A stretch of DNA of 64,000 nucleotides from Streptomyces sp. WM6386 (lineage in GTDB: Bacteria > Actinomycetota > Actinomycetes > Streptomycetales > Streptomycetaceae): NCBI RefSeq assembly GCF_000972385.1, contig NZ_JXTE01000015.1, positions 62,001 to 126,000 on the forward strand. The letters are read 5' to 3'. Of this stretch, positions 1 through 8,392 are shown one piece after another (within the stretch, counting starts at the first letter, position 1; each line of letters starts with the position of its first letter). A program made the translations under genes and the position numbers. The notes under the pieces are model-generated. The model was not told the DNA's origin. It made no database searches and saw nothing but the letters and a program-made list of their open reading frames with translations.

Positions 1-215
1 TCGACGACTGCGGCGAGTGTCGGGTCCTCGATCACGTAGGCGGGCACCAGCACCTTGATCATCTGGGAGGCGGGCAGGATCGCCTTCGGCTCACCCCGCT
101 CGTCGAGCACCAACAGGCCCGGCAGCTTGTGCTCGGCCATCAGCCGGGCCGCGTCCATGGCGTCACTGTCGACGCTCACCGTTTCGTATCCGACCGCCAG
201 GTCACGAGCGCGCAC
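1..215 (-). CDS. CBS-domain protein (partial, 3' end outside window)
   Basis: Reading leftward from GTG at 215, behind a GAGGAG ribosome binding site at 221-226, the frame encodes VRARDLAVGYETVSVDSDAM, followed by AARLMAEHKLPGLLVLDE. This is the start of a CBS domain, a ligand-sensing module that usually binds adenosyl nucleotides. About 71 residues are visible before the window edge and the frame is open there. CBS proteins of this kind in actinomycetes are often stand-alone, or part of ion transporters; which applies cannot be told here. Confidence 0.8.
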   Translation of the reverse strand, partial: MRARDLAVGYETVSVDSDAMDAARLMAEHKLPGLLVLDERGEPKAILPASQMIKVLVPAYVIEDPTLAAVV

Positions 216-477
216 GGCGGGCTCCTCGTCTGCTGGAAATGTTCCTGCCCTCAGCGTCGTACACCCGCGGGGCTCCGGCCAGGTCATTGACGCGAAACAT
301 GCGCAGCAACCTGGACGAACACGGACCGCTCCGCTCCGATCACCGAGCGCATTCACCCTCCGAGGACTGCCGGGGAGCCTGATGGTGAGACACCGAGCCG
401 CGCTCGCCGGGGGTATTCGTCCCTTCCCGTAGGACACTGGAAGAGAGCTGTCGGTACTCACAAGGGGGTGTCGGCCG
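216..477. other. intergenic, no gene seen
   Basis: This lies between two divergently transcribed genes and should hold both promoters. I see no convincing -35/-10 pair. A GGGTAT hexamer near 411-416 resembles a SigB-type -10, but no GTTT -35 box sits at the right distance. Confidence 0.4.
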
Positions 478-1059
478 ATGGCGGCGTCACGACGTGCCAA
501 GGTGCGGTTGTGGCGATGGCGGCGTAATCCGCTCAGACGGCGCAGCGACGTCATCGAAGCCTGGATCGTGCTCGCCGGATGGATGTGCGCCCTGATCGTC
601 GGCCTCCTGGCGGGTCTGGTAGCGGCGGACGCGGTGGAGCGGGCCGCCGATTGGCAGCGGGCCGAGACTCGCGCGGTCTCTGCTGTACTCGCCGAAGACA
701 CGGAGGACAAGGTGCTCGCCAGGACGGTGAGCGACCACCGGGTGTGGGCCACCGTCCGTTGGACCGCGCCGGACGGTTCGCCCCACACGGACGAGGCCCG
801 AGTGCCTCCCGGTGCCCGGGTCGGAAGCGCCGTCACCGTGTGGACCGACAAGAGCGGCAATCTCACGTCCGAACCCCTGACCGACGGGGAGGCGCAACTG
901 CAGGCGGCCTTCGGAGGCGTCCTGGCCACTGCGGGCGCGAGCGGAGCCGTGTGGGGCGTGGCGTGGGGGTCGCGGCTGTATCTGAACCGGTGCCGTATGC
1001 AGCAGTGGGCCGCGGAGTGGGAGCACGTCGGCACACGGTGGGGGCGCAAGACCGGCTGA
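478..1059 (+). CDS. Rv1733c-family integral membrane protein
   Basis: The 193-residue protein has an Arg-rich amino terminus (residues 5-22), a first transmembrane helix at about 27-50, a soluble central domain with the sequence WATVRWTAPDG and a Val/Thr-rich beta segment, then a second helix at about 143-165. This is the layout of the Rv1733c family, common in Streptomyces, whose function is unknown. ATG at 478 follows a purine-rich AAGGGGGTG sequence at good spacing. A degenerate DUF4118 gene follows downstream on the same strand. The central domain probably lies outside the membrane; that is inference from topology. Confidence 0.8.
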   Translation: MAASRRAKVRLWRWRRNPLRRRSDVIEAWIVLAGWMCALIVGLLAGLVAADAVERAADWQRAETRAVSAVLAEDTEDKVLARTVSDHRVWATVRWTAPDGSPHTDEARVPPGARVGSAVTVWTDKSGNLTSEPLTDGEAQLQAAFGGVLATAGASGAVWGVAWGSRLYLNRCRMQQWAAEWEHVGTRWGRKTG

Positions 1060-1072
1060 GCATCTCTCGTCC

Positions 1073-1516
1073 GCCGACCTGGCCCTGCTCCGCGTTGTCG
1101 TCATCGTGGCGGTCTCCGCGCTCGGCAGCAGGGTCGCCGGGGTGCTCGCCGCACTGTCATCGGCGGTGTGGTTCGCCCGCGGCGCAGCCGCAATCTGATA
1201 CAGCTCCCGGACCCGTCCGTACCAGCACTTCACCATCTCGGATGCTGACGACATCACAACCGCGTTTCCACTGAAGGCCGTTGGCGTGACTGGCTCGCAA
1301 CTGGCTACTCAAGCAAGCCTGGGCGAGCCGCGGCTCGAGCGACGTCTGCGGCTGCGTCCGTCTTACGTCCGCATGGTCGAGGAGGTCACCGCGCTGCGCC
1401 TCCATCCGGAACTGCGCCCCATCGACCGCAGCTCACCACGCGACCACGGTCTGCCGCTCGGCCCTGTACTGCTCCTCCTCGTCGCCCTCACCACGGCAGC
1501 CGCGCTCTTGGCGTGA
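1073..1516 (+). pseudogene. DUF4118/KdpD-like sensor fragment with in-frame stop
   Basis: One frame reads ADLALLRVVVIVAVSALGSR then VLAALSSAVWF, meets TGA at 1196-1198, and continues in the same frame with TRPYQHFTISDADDITTA and VGVTGSQLATQ. Intact Streptomyces DUF4118 (KdpD-type four-helix) proteins read ...SSAVWFDFFLTRPYERFTISDADDITTA, so the stop sits inside the conserved block. No start codon or amino-terminal part is present. The downstream part to 1516 ends in a hydrophobic stretch (LPLGPVLLLLVALTTAAALL) that I do not recognise as part of the family. I conclude this is the relic of a membrane sensor. Confidence 0.7.
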
Positions 1517-1889
1517 GCGGGCACAAGTTGTGTGGCCCGTAGAGAAGACAGCTGATCCTTCCCGGGGTTGCGCTGCCCTGCCGGGCACAACTCGCCACGA
1601 GACGACACCTCTGTTGGCGGCAGTGGTCACCAGTGCGTGGGCGGCGTCTCCGCGTCGGGCGGTTCGGGTCGTGACGGTGCTGGCTTGTGATCCGGCTGGC
1701 TCTCCAGCGTCGCCGGAGCCAGTCACCAGCCTCCCCCAGGGCGACGAGAAAGACGGCCGGGCTGACGCACTGTGCGAGCGGGGCGGGCTGGTCGAGCGCC
1801 CTGCCCAGGAGCCAGAGGAGGAGGGCGGTCAGCATCCACCAGGCGATGAGCGAGATGGCGAGGCGCCACAGACGCGGCTTGCCGGTCAC
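1488..1889 (-). CDS. small membrane protein, unknown function
   Basis: The 133-residue frame starts at GTG 1889, which overlaps the TGA of the upstream gene as GTGA, so the two are probably translationally coupled. Residues 8-30 (WRLAISLIAWWMLTALLLWL) and about 42-55 are hydrophobic. The first 65 residues look coding. The remainder is Arg/His/Thr-rich and may be a frameshifted or noncoding tail. No family recognised. Confidence 0.5.
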   Translation of the reverse strand: MTGKPRLWRLAISLIAWWMLTALLLWLLGRALDQPAPLAQCVSPAVFLVALGEAGDWLRRRWRASRITSQHRHDPNRPTRRRRPRTGDHCRQQRCRLVASCARQGSATPGRISCLLYGPHNLCPLTPRARLPW

Positions 1890-2182
1890 GGGGTGACGTT
1901 CCTGGCCCGGCGCGGAGCGAGGGCCGCGTACATGCAGCCCGCTGCGGCGAGGACACCCACGGCGGCCGTAGCCACCACGATGATCACGGGCGGTGCCTCG
2001 GCAAGGCGCGGGATCGTATTGAGGGGGGCGACGGCGTAGAGGGCGAGAAGGGCCCGGCCGCGCGGACGCATGGGGGCGAGTCGGTGCCGCAGCCGCTGCG
2101 GTATTCGGCCGCTGACCAGGGCCAGCCCGGCCGGGAGCAGGGTGAGCGAGAAGAAGACGAGACTGGTCCAGTGCCAGGCCAT
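1886..2182 (-). CDS. small three-helix membrane protein, unknown function
   Basis: ATG at 2182 begins MAWHWTSLVFFSLTLLPAGL; the protein is 98 residues with hydrophobic stretches near residues 5-23, 45-57 and 64-86. An AGGAA sequence precedes the start. It is second to last in a run of small leftward ORFs between 2.9 and 1.5 kb, and its stop overlaps the next start. I recognise no family; tight packing and a shared membrane character suggest one transcription unit. Confidence 0.55.
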   Translation of the reverse strand: MAWHWTSLVFFSLTLLPAGLALVSGRIPQRLRHRLAPMRPRGRALLALYAVAPLNTIPRLAEAPPVIIVVATAAVGVLAAAGCMYAALAPRRARNVTP

Positions 2183-2214
2183 GGGCGCGAGGGTTCCTGT
2201 GATCGCGGTGCGGA

Positions 2215-2361
2215 TCAGCTGAGGTGGGCGGCGATCAGCGCAGAGCCCGTGGGGCGGCGCGCTGCGGATGGCACAGACGTCGGCAAGCGGAGTCCAGGCG
2301 GCGCTTGCGTCGTCGGTGGGCAGAGGGCAGCCAGGTGCGTGTCGCTGCGTCGTTTGGACAT
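2215..2361 (-). CDS. 48-residue hypothetical protein
   Basis: ATG at 2361 is preceded by a very strong ribosome binding site (GAGGAGGAGCAAC-ATG). The predicted product (MSKRRSDTHLAALCPPTTQA...) is soluble, Pro/Ala-rich and ends ALIAAHLS. Only the ribosome binding site and position in a leftward gene run support it. It has no recognisable domain. Confidence 0.4.
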   Translation of the reverse strand: MSKRRSDTHLAALCPPTTQAPPGLRLPTSVPSAARRPTGSALIAAHLS

Positions 2362-2393
2362 GTTGCTCCTCCTCGCGCGGTGTGGTCTGGCGG

Positions 2394-2663
2394 TCATGGG
2401 CGATGCCTGTCGCGGTGGGACAGGTGGATGGTGAGCGCCGCGATGAGCGGGGCCCATGCCGCAGCAGCGGGGCCGGCATGACAGCCGAGCAGGAGGGTGG
2501 CCGCGGCGACCGCTGCTCCGGTGCCCAGGGCGCGGCGGTCGCTGGCGAAGACCCACTGTTCGCGGGCGCTTCCCGAGTGCCGAAATTTGCCGAGTGCCGT
2601 CCTGATCCTGATCACCAGGGCGGCGGCGATGATCGCGGGTGCCAGTAGCGAGGTGTCTGTCAA
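2394..2663 (-). CDS. small membrane protein, unknown function
   Basis: The frame of 89 residues from TTG 2663 reads MTDTSLLAPAIIAAALVIRI, then a basic stretch around FRHSGSAREQW, then a second hydrophobic region (TGAAVAAATLLLGCHAGPAAAAW). A two-helix membrane protein is likely. The start is uncertain: TTG 2663 has only a weak GGGGAGAAC upstream. It precedes the 2215-2361 ORF by 32 bases on the same strand. Confidence 0.45.
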   Translation of the reverse strand: MTDTSLLAPAIIAAALVIRIRTALGKFRHSGSAREQWVFASDRRALGTGAAVAAATLLLGCHAGPAAAAWAPLIAALTIHLSHRDRHRP

Positions 2664-2693
2664 CGGCCACTCAGTTCTCCCCGGAGGCGGCCA

Positions 2694-2888
2694 TCAGCCG
2701 GACGTCCCGTCAGAACGGTCTGCGCCGACCGGGGCGGGAGCTGCCTGCTGATAGATGTCCGGGATGCCGTCGGCGTCCGTATCGGTGTTCTCCTTCTCGT
2801 ACAGGCGCCGGTAGGGCCGGTTACGGCGACACAGGAGCAGCACGGCATTGACGTGCTCGCCCGCCGCGGCCTGAGGGAAGGCGAGCAC
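2694..2888 (-). CDS. short ORF, possibly the remains of a larger gene
   Basis: The frame carries GEHVNAVLLLCRRNRPYRRL and ENTDTDADGIPDIYQQ, with codon use that looks coding. Upstream the frame stays open to about 3030 without a good start and then meets a stop, so a longer gene may have lost its front. The NTDTDADGIPD stretch resembles Asp-rich calcium-binding repeats, but one short match is not enough to name it. Confidence 0.35.
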   Translation of the reverse strand: MLAFPQAAAGEHVNAVLLLCRRNRPYRRLYEKENTDTDADGIPDIYQQAAPAPVGADRSDGTSG

Positions 2889-3105
2889 GTCGGCCCAGGC
2901 CAGGTCGGGGTTGAGCCGGGCGCGGGGTGAAGCGAGCCGCGGTTGCTGGTAGTGCGAGAGCGGTTGCCATGTCCGTGGTCGGAAGGGGCTTACGCATCCG
3001 AGCCACCGGCTCTTCGCGAGTCAGAGGTCTCAGCCGTACCACTTGAAGAACACCAGACGATCACGGCCTGCCTCATGCCCATCTTCTCCTGCGCACTGGC
3101 CGAGA

Positions 3106-3465
3106 TCATTGCGGCCGCCCGGCACTGTGGTCTGCATCGTCGGCTGCCCGGGCTCGCATCGCCCGTCGGTGGAACCACTCGCCGAGCTGCGAGCCACCTA
3201 TGAGCCCGGCCGCGAGCATCAGAAGGCCGACCTGCGCCACGGTGGCGAGGAACAAGGTGTCGTCGCCGTCCAAACTGGTCCAGTGCAGCAGCGGACCGAC
3301 GATTCCGCCGATCCACATCACCAGCATGGCCACTCCACGGACGCGGACACCCCAAGGACTCGTACGGTTCTGGATCCGCTTGGGCGCCCAGCCCCGCAAG
3401 GAGGCGATCGCCAGGGGCAGGACGAACGCCGACCAGCCGATCAGCCAAAGCCACAGGAACACCAC
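3106..3465 (-). CDS. hypothetical membrane protein
   Basis: GTG at 3465 starts a 119-residue protein with hydrophobic segments at residues 1-22 (MVFLWLWLIGWSAFVLPLAI), 43-61 (VRGVAMLVMWIGGIVGPLL) and 73-92 (LATVAQVGLLMLAAGLIGG), followed by a charged tail. Three transmembrane helices are likely. No family recognised. It lies downstream of the NfeD-flotillin genes on the same strand, but a hairpin at 3505-3534 separates them, so it is probably a separate unit. Confidence 0.55.
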   Translation of the reverse strand: MVFLWLWLIGWSAFVLPLAIASLRGWAPKRIQNRTSPWGVRVRGVAMLVMWIGGIVGPLLHWTSLDGDDTLFLATVAQVGLLMLAAGLIGGSQLGEWFHRRAMRARAADDADHSAGRPQ

Positions 3466-3504
3466 TCACACTCCACTTCTGGGAATCCACCACCAGCGAC
3501 CACA

Positions 3505-3534
3505 AGCCCGGGCAACCCAACGGCCACCCGGGCT
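3505..3534 (-). terminator. candidate terminator after the flotillin gene
   Basis: AGCCCGGG and CCCGGGCT form an 8-bp perfect stem around a 14-base loop, 24 bases past the flotillin stop. There is no T-tract, as is usual for high-GC actinomycete terminators. Confidence 0.5.
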
Positions 3535-3557
3535 CACTCCGCTGCTCAGTACCGATG

Positions 3558-4991
3558 TCAGCCGGTGATCTCGACCTTCCCGTTGGCCTCGGCGGGTGCC
3601 GTGGTCGCAGGCTGCGAACCGCTACCCCGCTGGGTGATGTTCTTCAGGATCTCGGCGAGGTCGACTCCGGTGGTGGAACTGAGGAGTTCGACACCCTGGG
3701 CGACGTTGTCGGCGACCGTGCGCGACAGCTGGCTCGCACCGTCCGTCGAGATGACCGTCATCTTGTCGATGGCACTGAGCGGCTCGGACGCCTTGGCGAC
3801 CACCTGCGGCAGCACCTCGACGAGCATCTGCAGCACGGCCGCGTCGCCGTACTGCGCAAACGCGTCCGCCTTCTTCCGCATCGCCTCGGCCTCGGCGGCA
3901 CCCTTGGCACCGATGGCGGCGGCCTCGGCCTCGCCCTCGATACGGACCGCGTCGGCGAGCGCGGCACGGTGCGCCTTCTCACCCTCACCGGTCAGCCGGG
4001 ACCGCTGGGCATCCGCCTCAGCCTGCTTGACCAGGGCGATACGGCGGGCCTCGGCCTCCTGCTCGGCCTGGTAGCGGGCGGCGTCGGCGGGCTTGCGAAC
4101 CTTGCTGTCCAACTCACGATCGGTCAGCGCGGCCTGCCGCTCGGCGACCTTCTCCTGCTCGCTCAGGACCTCCTGGCCGCGCGCGGCCTCGGCCAGCGGA
4201 CCCGCGGCAGCGGCGCGCGCAGCGGCCTCGTCGGTCTCAGCCTTGATCTCGGCCTGCTTGAGCGCGAACGTCCGCTGCGCGATGGCGATTTCCTCCTCGG
4301 CCTTCAGCCGGGCCTGCTCGGCGGCCCGCCGGGCGACGGCCTCGGCGATGTCGGCCTCCTGCTTGGCCCGAGCGGCCTCCGGCCGGCCGAGGTCCTCGAG
4401 GTAGGAGCCCTCGGTGGTGATGTCCTGGATCTGGAAGGCGTCCAGCACCAGCCCCTGCCCGGACAGGCTCGCCTCGGCCTCCTCCGCCACCTGCCCGGCG
4501 AACACGGCCCGGTCCCGGATGATGTCCTCCACCGACATCCGGCCCACGATGGCCCGCAGCGCGCCCGAGAGCACTTCCTGGGTGAAGCCGACGATGCCGT
4601 CCTGCTGCATCAGGAACCGCTGGGCCGCGGCGCGGATGGAGTCCTCGCTGCCGCCGACCTTGACGATGGCGACGCCTTCGAGGTGGGCCTTGACCCCGCG
4701 CAGCGTGACGGCGCCGCGCACCGCGACCGGGATGTGCCGGGAGGACAGGTCGAGGGTGAACTTCTGCTGCACGAACGGCACGACGAAGACACCGCCGCCG
4801 ACCACGACCTTCTGCCCGCTGTTGTCGGTGAAAACCCGGCCGGTCTCCGGGTCGGTGGCCTTCTTGCCGCGCCGTCCGGTAACGATGAACGCCTCGCTCG
4901 GACCCGCCACCTTGTAACGGGTGACGACCACCAGGCCGAGCAGGACCAGGAGTACGACGACGCCAATGACGGCGATCACAACTGGGCTCAT
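3558..4991 (-). CDS. flotillin-like SPFH-domain membrane protein
   Basis: The 477-residue protein has one amino-terminal membrane anchor (residues 2-23, SPVVIAVIGVVVLLVLLGLV), an SPFH/band-7 domain to about residue 200, then about 210 residues of Ala/Glu/Lys-rich coiled coil (repeated EAEA, QAEIKAE, EQEAEARR), and a short tail. This is the flotillin architecture; flotillins scaffold ordered membrane microdomains. ATG at 4991 follows GAGGGG. The gene upstream encodes an NfeD-type protein, the usual partner of SPFH proteins, 118 bases away on the same strand. A role in membrane organisation or stress is inferred from the family. Confidence 0.93.
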   Translation of the reverse strand: MSPVVIAVIGVVVLLVLLGLVVVTRYKVAGPSEAFIVTGRRGKKATDPETGRVFTDNSGQKVVVGGGVFVVPFVQQKFTLDLSSRHIPVAVRGAVTLRGVKAHLEGVAIVKVGGSEDSIRAAAQRFLMQQDGIVGFTQEVLSGALRAIVGRMSVEDIIRDRAVFAGQVAEEAEASLSGQGLVLDAFQIQDITTEGSYLEDLGRPEAARAKQEADIAEAVARRAAEQARLKAEEEIAIAQRTFALKQAEIKAETDEAAARAAAAGPLAEAARGQEVLSEQEKVAERQAALTDRELDSKVRKPADAARYQAEQEAEARRIALVKQAEADAQRSRLTGEGEKAHRAALADAVRIEGEAEAAAIGAKGAAEAEAMRKKADAFAQYGDAAVLQMLVEVLPQVVAKASEPLSAIDKMTVISTDGASQLSRTVADNVAQGVELLSSTTGVDLAEILKNITQRGSGSQPATTAPAEANGKVEITG

Positions 4992-5109
4992 GACGAATTC
5001 CCCTCAGCCCTCCCAGGGGACGGCAGATCGATACGGGTTCATGTGGGTGATTCATGCGGATGAAAGCGCACCGCCGGTCGATGCCGGGTGTACGCGGCGG
5101 CGCAGTTGA

Positions 5110-5625
5110 TCAGCGTTCCACCAGGCGTACTGAGACCGCTGTCTGCGACAGCGCCTCCTCCACCCAGACCTCCGCACCGCGCGCCACCGGGACCGAACTC
5201 TTCGCCGAGAGCTTCACCGGCTGCCCGGCCCGGCGGACCAGCACCTCGCCGTAACCGTCGGCCGGAATGGCGGTGACCACCGATCCCGAGACACCGATCA
5301 GGTCGTCGCCGCGAGGAGCGGCGCCGGACCGGTCGCTCATCAAGGCCCGGCTGAGGCGATACGCGAGCCAACCGGTGCCGACGCCGACAGGCACGCCGAT
5401 CACGGTGGCGCCCACGGCGCCCAGCCCGGTGGTGCCCATGGCGATCGCACCGGAGAAGCCGAGCATGGAGACGAATCCGGCAATGACCGGAAGCGACAGC
5501 CATCCGTCGAACAGGCCGTCCAGCACATCGACACCGTCGAAGAGTCCCTCAAGGACGCCGTCGAAGGCGAGGGACAGCACGAGGAGCGCGACCCCCGCGA
5601 TGCCGAGTCCCAGAAACCAGGCCAT
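5110..5625 (-). CDS. NfeD-like membrane protein
   Basis: The 171-residue protein begins MAWFLGLGIAGVALLVLSLA. It has further hydrophobic helices at about 44-66 and 68-92 and a carboxyl-terminal OB-fold-like domain (about 105-170) with the sequence DLIGVSGSVVTAIPADGYGE then VEEALSQTAVSVRLVER. This matches the short NfeD-type proteins that pair with flotillins. ATG at 5625 follows a GAGAGGTGG ribosome binding site. With the flotillin gene just downstream it forms a two-gene membrane-microdomain unit. Confidence 0.9.
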   Translation of the reverse strand: MAWFLGLGIAGVALLVLSLAFDGVLEGLFDGVDVLDGLFDGWLSLPVIAGFVSMLGFSGAIAMGTTGLGAVGATVIGVPVGVGTGWLAYRLSRALMSDRSGAAPRGDDLIGVSGSVVTAIPADGYGEVLVRRAGQPVKLSAKSSVPVARGAEVWVEEALSQTAVSVRLVER

Positions 5626-5989
5626 CCGCGTTCACCACCTCTCGCCACCGTCACCTTGCCGGTGAACGCATGCTCGCATGAAGGCACCACCAAGGACATT
5701 GCCTTGTTCCGGCAATCTTTATACGGTTTTGATGCCGTGCTCTTCACATCGGAGGGCTCGCGGGATCGCGTCTTCGGACAGCGGGGACAGACCGCCCGGC
5801 TCCGACTCGCGTTCGGCGTCAGGTCCAACCGCCGCCACGGTGCAGACAGGTACGGCGTCGGGCGACGTCGAGCTTGCAGCCGTGTCCCCCTCGCATACGC
5901 GCCGCTCGCCGCCCGACAGACAGAGTCTCCGACCATCGGCACTCGGGTACATCCCCCGCGGCGGCTGCGCAGAGTCGTACGCCGACGCT
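5626..5989. other. no intact gene
   Basis: This stretch lies upstream of the NfeD gene and should contain its promoter, though I cannot place one. No frame has convincing protein content. The right end may include decayed sequence upstream of the PLP decarboxylase fragment. Confidence 0.4.
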
Positions 5990-6762
5990 CGCGGAGCAGA
6001 CGGAAACCGGCAGCGGCTCCTTGACGCCTACCACGACCGGCCATGGCTGACCTGGGTCCACACGCACGTCGGATCGCAGGGCTGCCCGCTGGATCTGATC
6101 GCCCAGGGCATAGCCAAGGCCGTGGCCTTCGCCGACGAGGTCAACGCCACCTGCGGCCGACGCCAGGTGACCGGCATCGACATCGGCGGCGGTCTGCCCG
6201 TCAACTTCGCCGACGACGAGACGACCCCCGGTTTCGACGACTACGTCGCCGCGCTCCAGGCCCATGCCCCGGCCCTGTTCACCGGCGAATACGAGATCGT
6301 CACCGAGTTCGGACGGTCCCTGCTCGCCAAGAACGGCTTCACCTCCGCCTGCGTGGAATACACCAAGGTTTCCGGCGGACGCCCGATCGCGATCACCCAC
6401 GCCGGTGCCCAGGTCGCCACCCGGACGGTGTTCATGCCGGCTGCCTGGCCCCTGCGCCTCACCGCCCACAGCCCCGACGGCACCCTCAAGCAAGGCGAAC
6501 CCGTGCCCCAGGACATCGCGGGCCTTGCTGCTTCGCCGGCGACCTGCTCGCCGAGGCCCGCCCGCTGCCCCTGCTCACCCCCGGCGACATCGTCGCCCTC
6601 CTCGACACCGGCGCGTACTACTCCTCCACCCCCTTCCACTACAACAGCCTGCCCGACCCCGCCGTCCACGCAGTGCGCGTCGATCCCGACGGCCACGTCC
6701 ACTTCAGGCCCCTCCGACAGGCCGAGACCATTGGAGACGTGCTGGCACGAACCGGCCGGTGA
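5990..6762 (+). pseudogene. PLP-dependent diaminopimelate decarboxylase-like gene, truncated and frameshifted
   Basis: From about 6008 the frame reads RPWLTWVHTHVGSQGCPLDL, TGIDIGGGLPVNF, TEFGRSLLAKNGF and THAGAQVATRTVF, the middle of a fold-III PLP decarboxylase (lysA/Orn-DAP-Arg decarboxylase 2 family). At about 6523 one base is missing: QDIAG is followed in the +1 frame by CCFAGDLLAE, LDTGAYYSSTPFHYNSL and the natural end near 6762. The amino-terminal part, with the PLP-binding lysine, is absent. The sequence is otherwise well preserved, so decay looks recent. Neither frame alone can give active enzyme. Confidence 0.85.
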
Positions 6763-6769
6763 CATTTTG

Positions 6770-7250
6770 TGGGCCGCTGACGGTGATCTGGTGTTCGTGC
6801 TGGGCTCGTTCCAGGTGGATCAGAGAGGTGTAGCCGCCGTCGACCAGATGCTCGGCCGGCAGCAGTCCGCGACGCGCCAGACGGGTGCGGATGCTGGGCA
6901 GGGGTTGGGCGTCGTTCGTGGCAGCTGAGGTGGTGACCACGACCGTGATCACGTTGACGCTGCCGGAAGCGCACGTCTCGGTGACGTGGGCGGCGAATCC
7001 CTTCCAGCGGATGATGTGCCCGTGGCGGACGTAGCGCGCCGTGGTGTCGTAAGGAGAGACGATCACCGTGGAGGAGGGCGGCAGACCGCCGTCGTCGGCG
7101 GTGCGCCGGCGCAGGCCGCCTGCCGCGTCGCGGTAGAAATTCTGCACGACGATCTGCCACAGGGCCTCTGCCTGCGGGCCGGGCCGGGCCGGTGGAGGCG
7201 TTCCAGCAGCCGAAAGGCGTCGTCCCCGGCGGGCGAGGGTCCTGGGCCGT
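6770..7250 (-). mobile_element. IS1182-type transposase remnant
   Basis: Leftward frames give [15 protein letters not shown], then [18 protein letters not shown], then [32 protein letters not shown] and [15 protein letters not shown]. These are the central blocks of IS1182-family DDE transposases (SPYDTDARYG...KVHLTETC...[12 protein letters not shown]). At least one frameshift separates the first part (before about 7180) from the second. Both ends are missing, and no terminal inverted repeats were found. Confidence 0.75.
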
Positions 7251-7371
7251 GCCGCTGCGCCGACCTGGCCGGTGCAGCGTCATGGGTCTTCTCGTTTCTC
7301 CACAGCGCGGCCGATGAGTTTGAGGCTCCCGGCCGGTCCAAGCTGATGACACCCCACGAAAGGACACAGCC

Positions 7372-7977
7372 ATGTCGGAGCTTCTCGTCGACTTCATCAC
7401 CTCCCTCGACGGCTACGCATCGGGAGAGGGATGGCCCGGGTTCTGGGGCCTGGAGGGCCCGGAGTACCTCGCATGGCTCGGCGATCAACCCGCGGCCACC
7501 TACCTGATGGGAGCGAACACCTACCGCCTGATGTCGGGCTTCGCCGCAGGCGAGGTCCCGGATGGCCAAGACGAGTTCAGGCCCGAAGAAGAGGCGTCCG
7601 TCGACGAGCTCACGCAAGCGTCCAAGGTGGTGTTCTCCTCCTCACTCAAGGAGCCACTGACGTGGGCCAACTCCACGCTCGTCCGCGACGACGCCGTCGA
7701 GGCGGTCCGCGCCCTCAAGTCGAGCGGCTCGGGGCTCCTGAGCACGATCGGCAGTCTAAGCCTGTGCCGGTCCCTGCTCCGAGCCGGACTCGTCGACCGC
7801 TTCCGGGTCGTGATGTTCCCGGTCATCACCGGGGCCACGGGCGAAGAACGCATCTACGACGGCTATCCGGACGTTGCCCTCGACATGATCGAGCACCGCA
7901 CCTTCGACGGCCGCATCCAGCTGGTCGAGTACAAGCCCCGCGTGCTCGAACACCCGCCGCTCGGCGTACCCGCGTGA
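7372..7977 (+). CDS. dihydrofolate reductase-family (RibD carboxyl-domain) protein
   Basis: The 201-residue protein starts MSELLVDFITSLDGYASGEG, the standard opening strand and nucleotide-binding loop of the RibD_C/DHFR-like fold, continues with YLMGANTYRLMSGFA and KVVFSSSLKEPLTW, and has GLLSTIGSLSLCRSLLRAGL followed by DRFRVVMFPVITG. The family are NADPH-dependent reductases acting on pteridine- or riboflavin-precursor-like substrates, but most actinomycete members have unknown substrates. ATG 7372 follows AAAGGACACAGCC. It stands alone between IS remnants and appears intact. Confidence 0.88.
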   Translation: MSELLVDFITSLDGYASGEGWPGFWGLEGPEYLAWLGDQPAATYLMGANTYRLMSGFAAGEVPDGQDEFRPEEEASVDELTQASKVVFSSSLKEPLTWANSTLVRDDAVEAVRALKSSGSGLLSTIGSLSLCRSLLRAGLVDRFRVVMFPVITGATGEERIYDGYPDVALDMIEHRTFDGRIQLVEYKPRVLEHPPLGVPA

Positions 7978-8194
7978 TCTCGCCCCGCCCGCCGGTCCGG
8001 ACGGCCGCCGGGCCCGCGCCGGCGGCGCGGAGCAACACCTGATAGAGGGCGAACGGCCAACGTCAGGGTGCCCGGTCCAGGTCGCTTCGAAGGAGCAGTT
8101 CAGCCGAGCGACCTGCTCGCGCAGTGGCTTTCCGGTGTCATCGGGGATGCGCAGGCGGCATACCGGTCTGACGTCGGCGCCCTCATCCGGCTTT
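7978..8194. other. no gene seen
   Basis: GC-rich sequence between the DHFR-family gene and a transposase remnant. A leftward frame contains IPDDTGKPLREQVARLNCSF, which might be a fragment of something, but nothing supports a name. Confidence 0.3.
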
Positions 8195-8345
8195 GGCCCA
8201 AAGGCGGACGATGGTGGAGTCGATCTGGCCCAGCCAGTCGATGTCACCGGCGGCGTCCGTCCGGGCCTGGATCTGTTGCAGGGCCCGGATCTCGTGCACG
8301 AGGCCGCGAGGCAGGCGGGACGCGGTCAGCCGCGTCATCGCACGT
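8195..8345 (-). mobile_element. possible IS5-type transposase scrap
   Basis: Reading leftward, MTRLTASRLPRGLVHEIRAL, QQIQARTDAAGDIDWLGQID and STIVRLWAKAG resemble the block just before and including the first catalytic Asp of IS5-type transposases (D.TVVRAHQHAAG). Only about 50 residues remain and they are degenerate. Confidence 0.4.
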
Positions 8346-8392
8346 GAGAAACCCGGCGACGTCGGCGATCATCCCCGGGATACTGGGCGCCC

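Noticed and set aside
395-440. GGGTAT as a SigB-type promoter before the Rv1733c gene
   Set aside because: No GTTT box at 14-16 bases upstream.
3555-5063. A 502-codon rightward open frame
   Set aside because: Antisense to the flotillin gene; Leu/Gly/Arg-rich without motifs.
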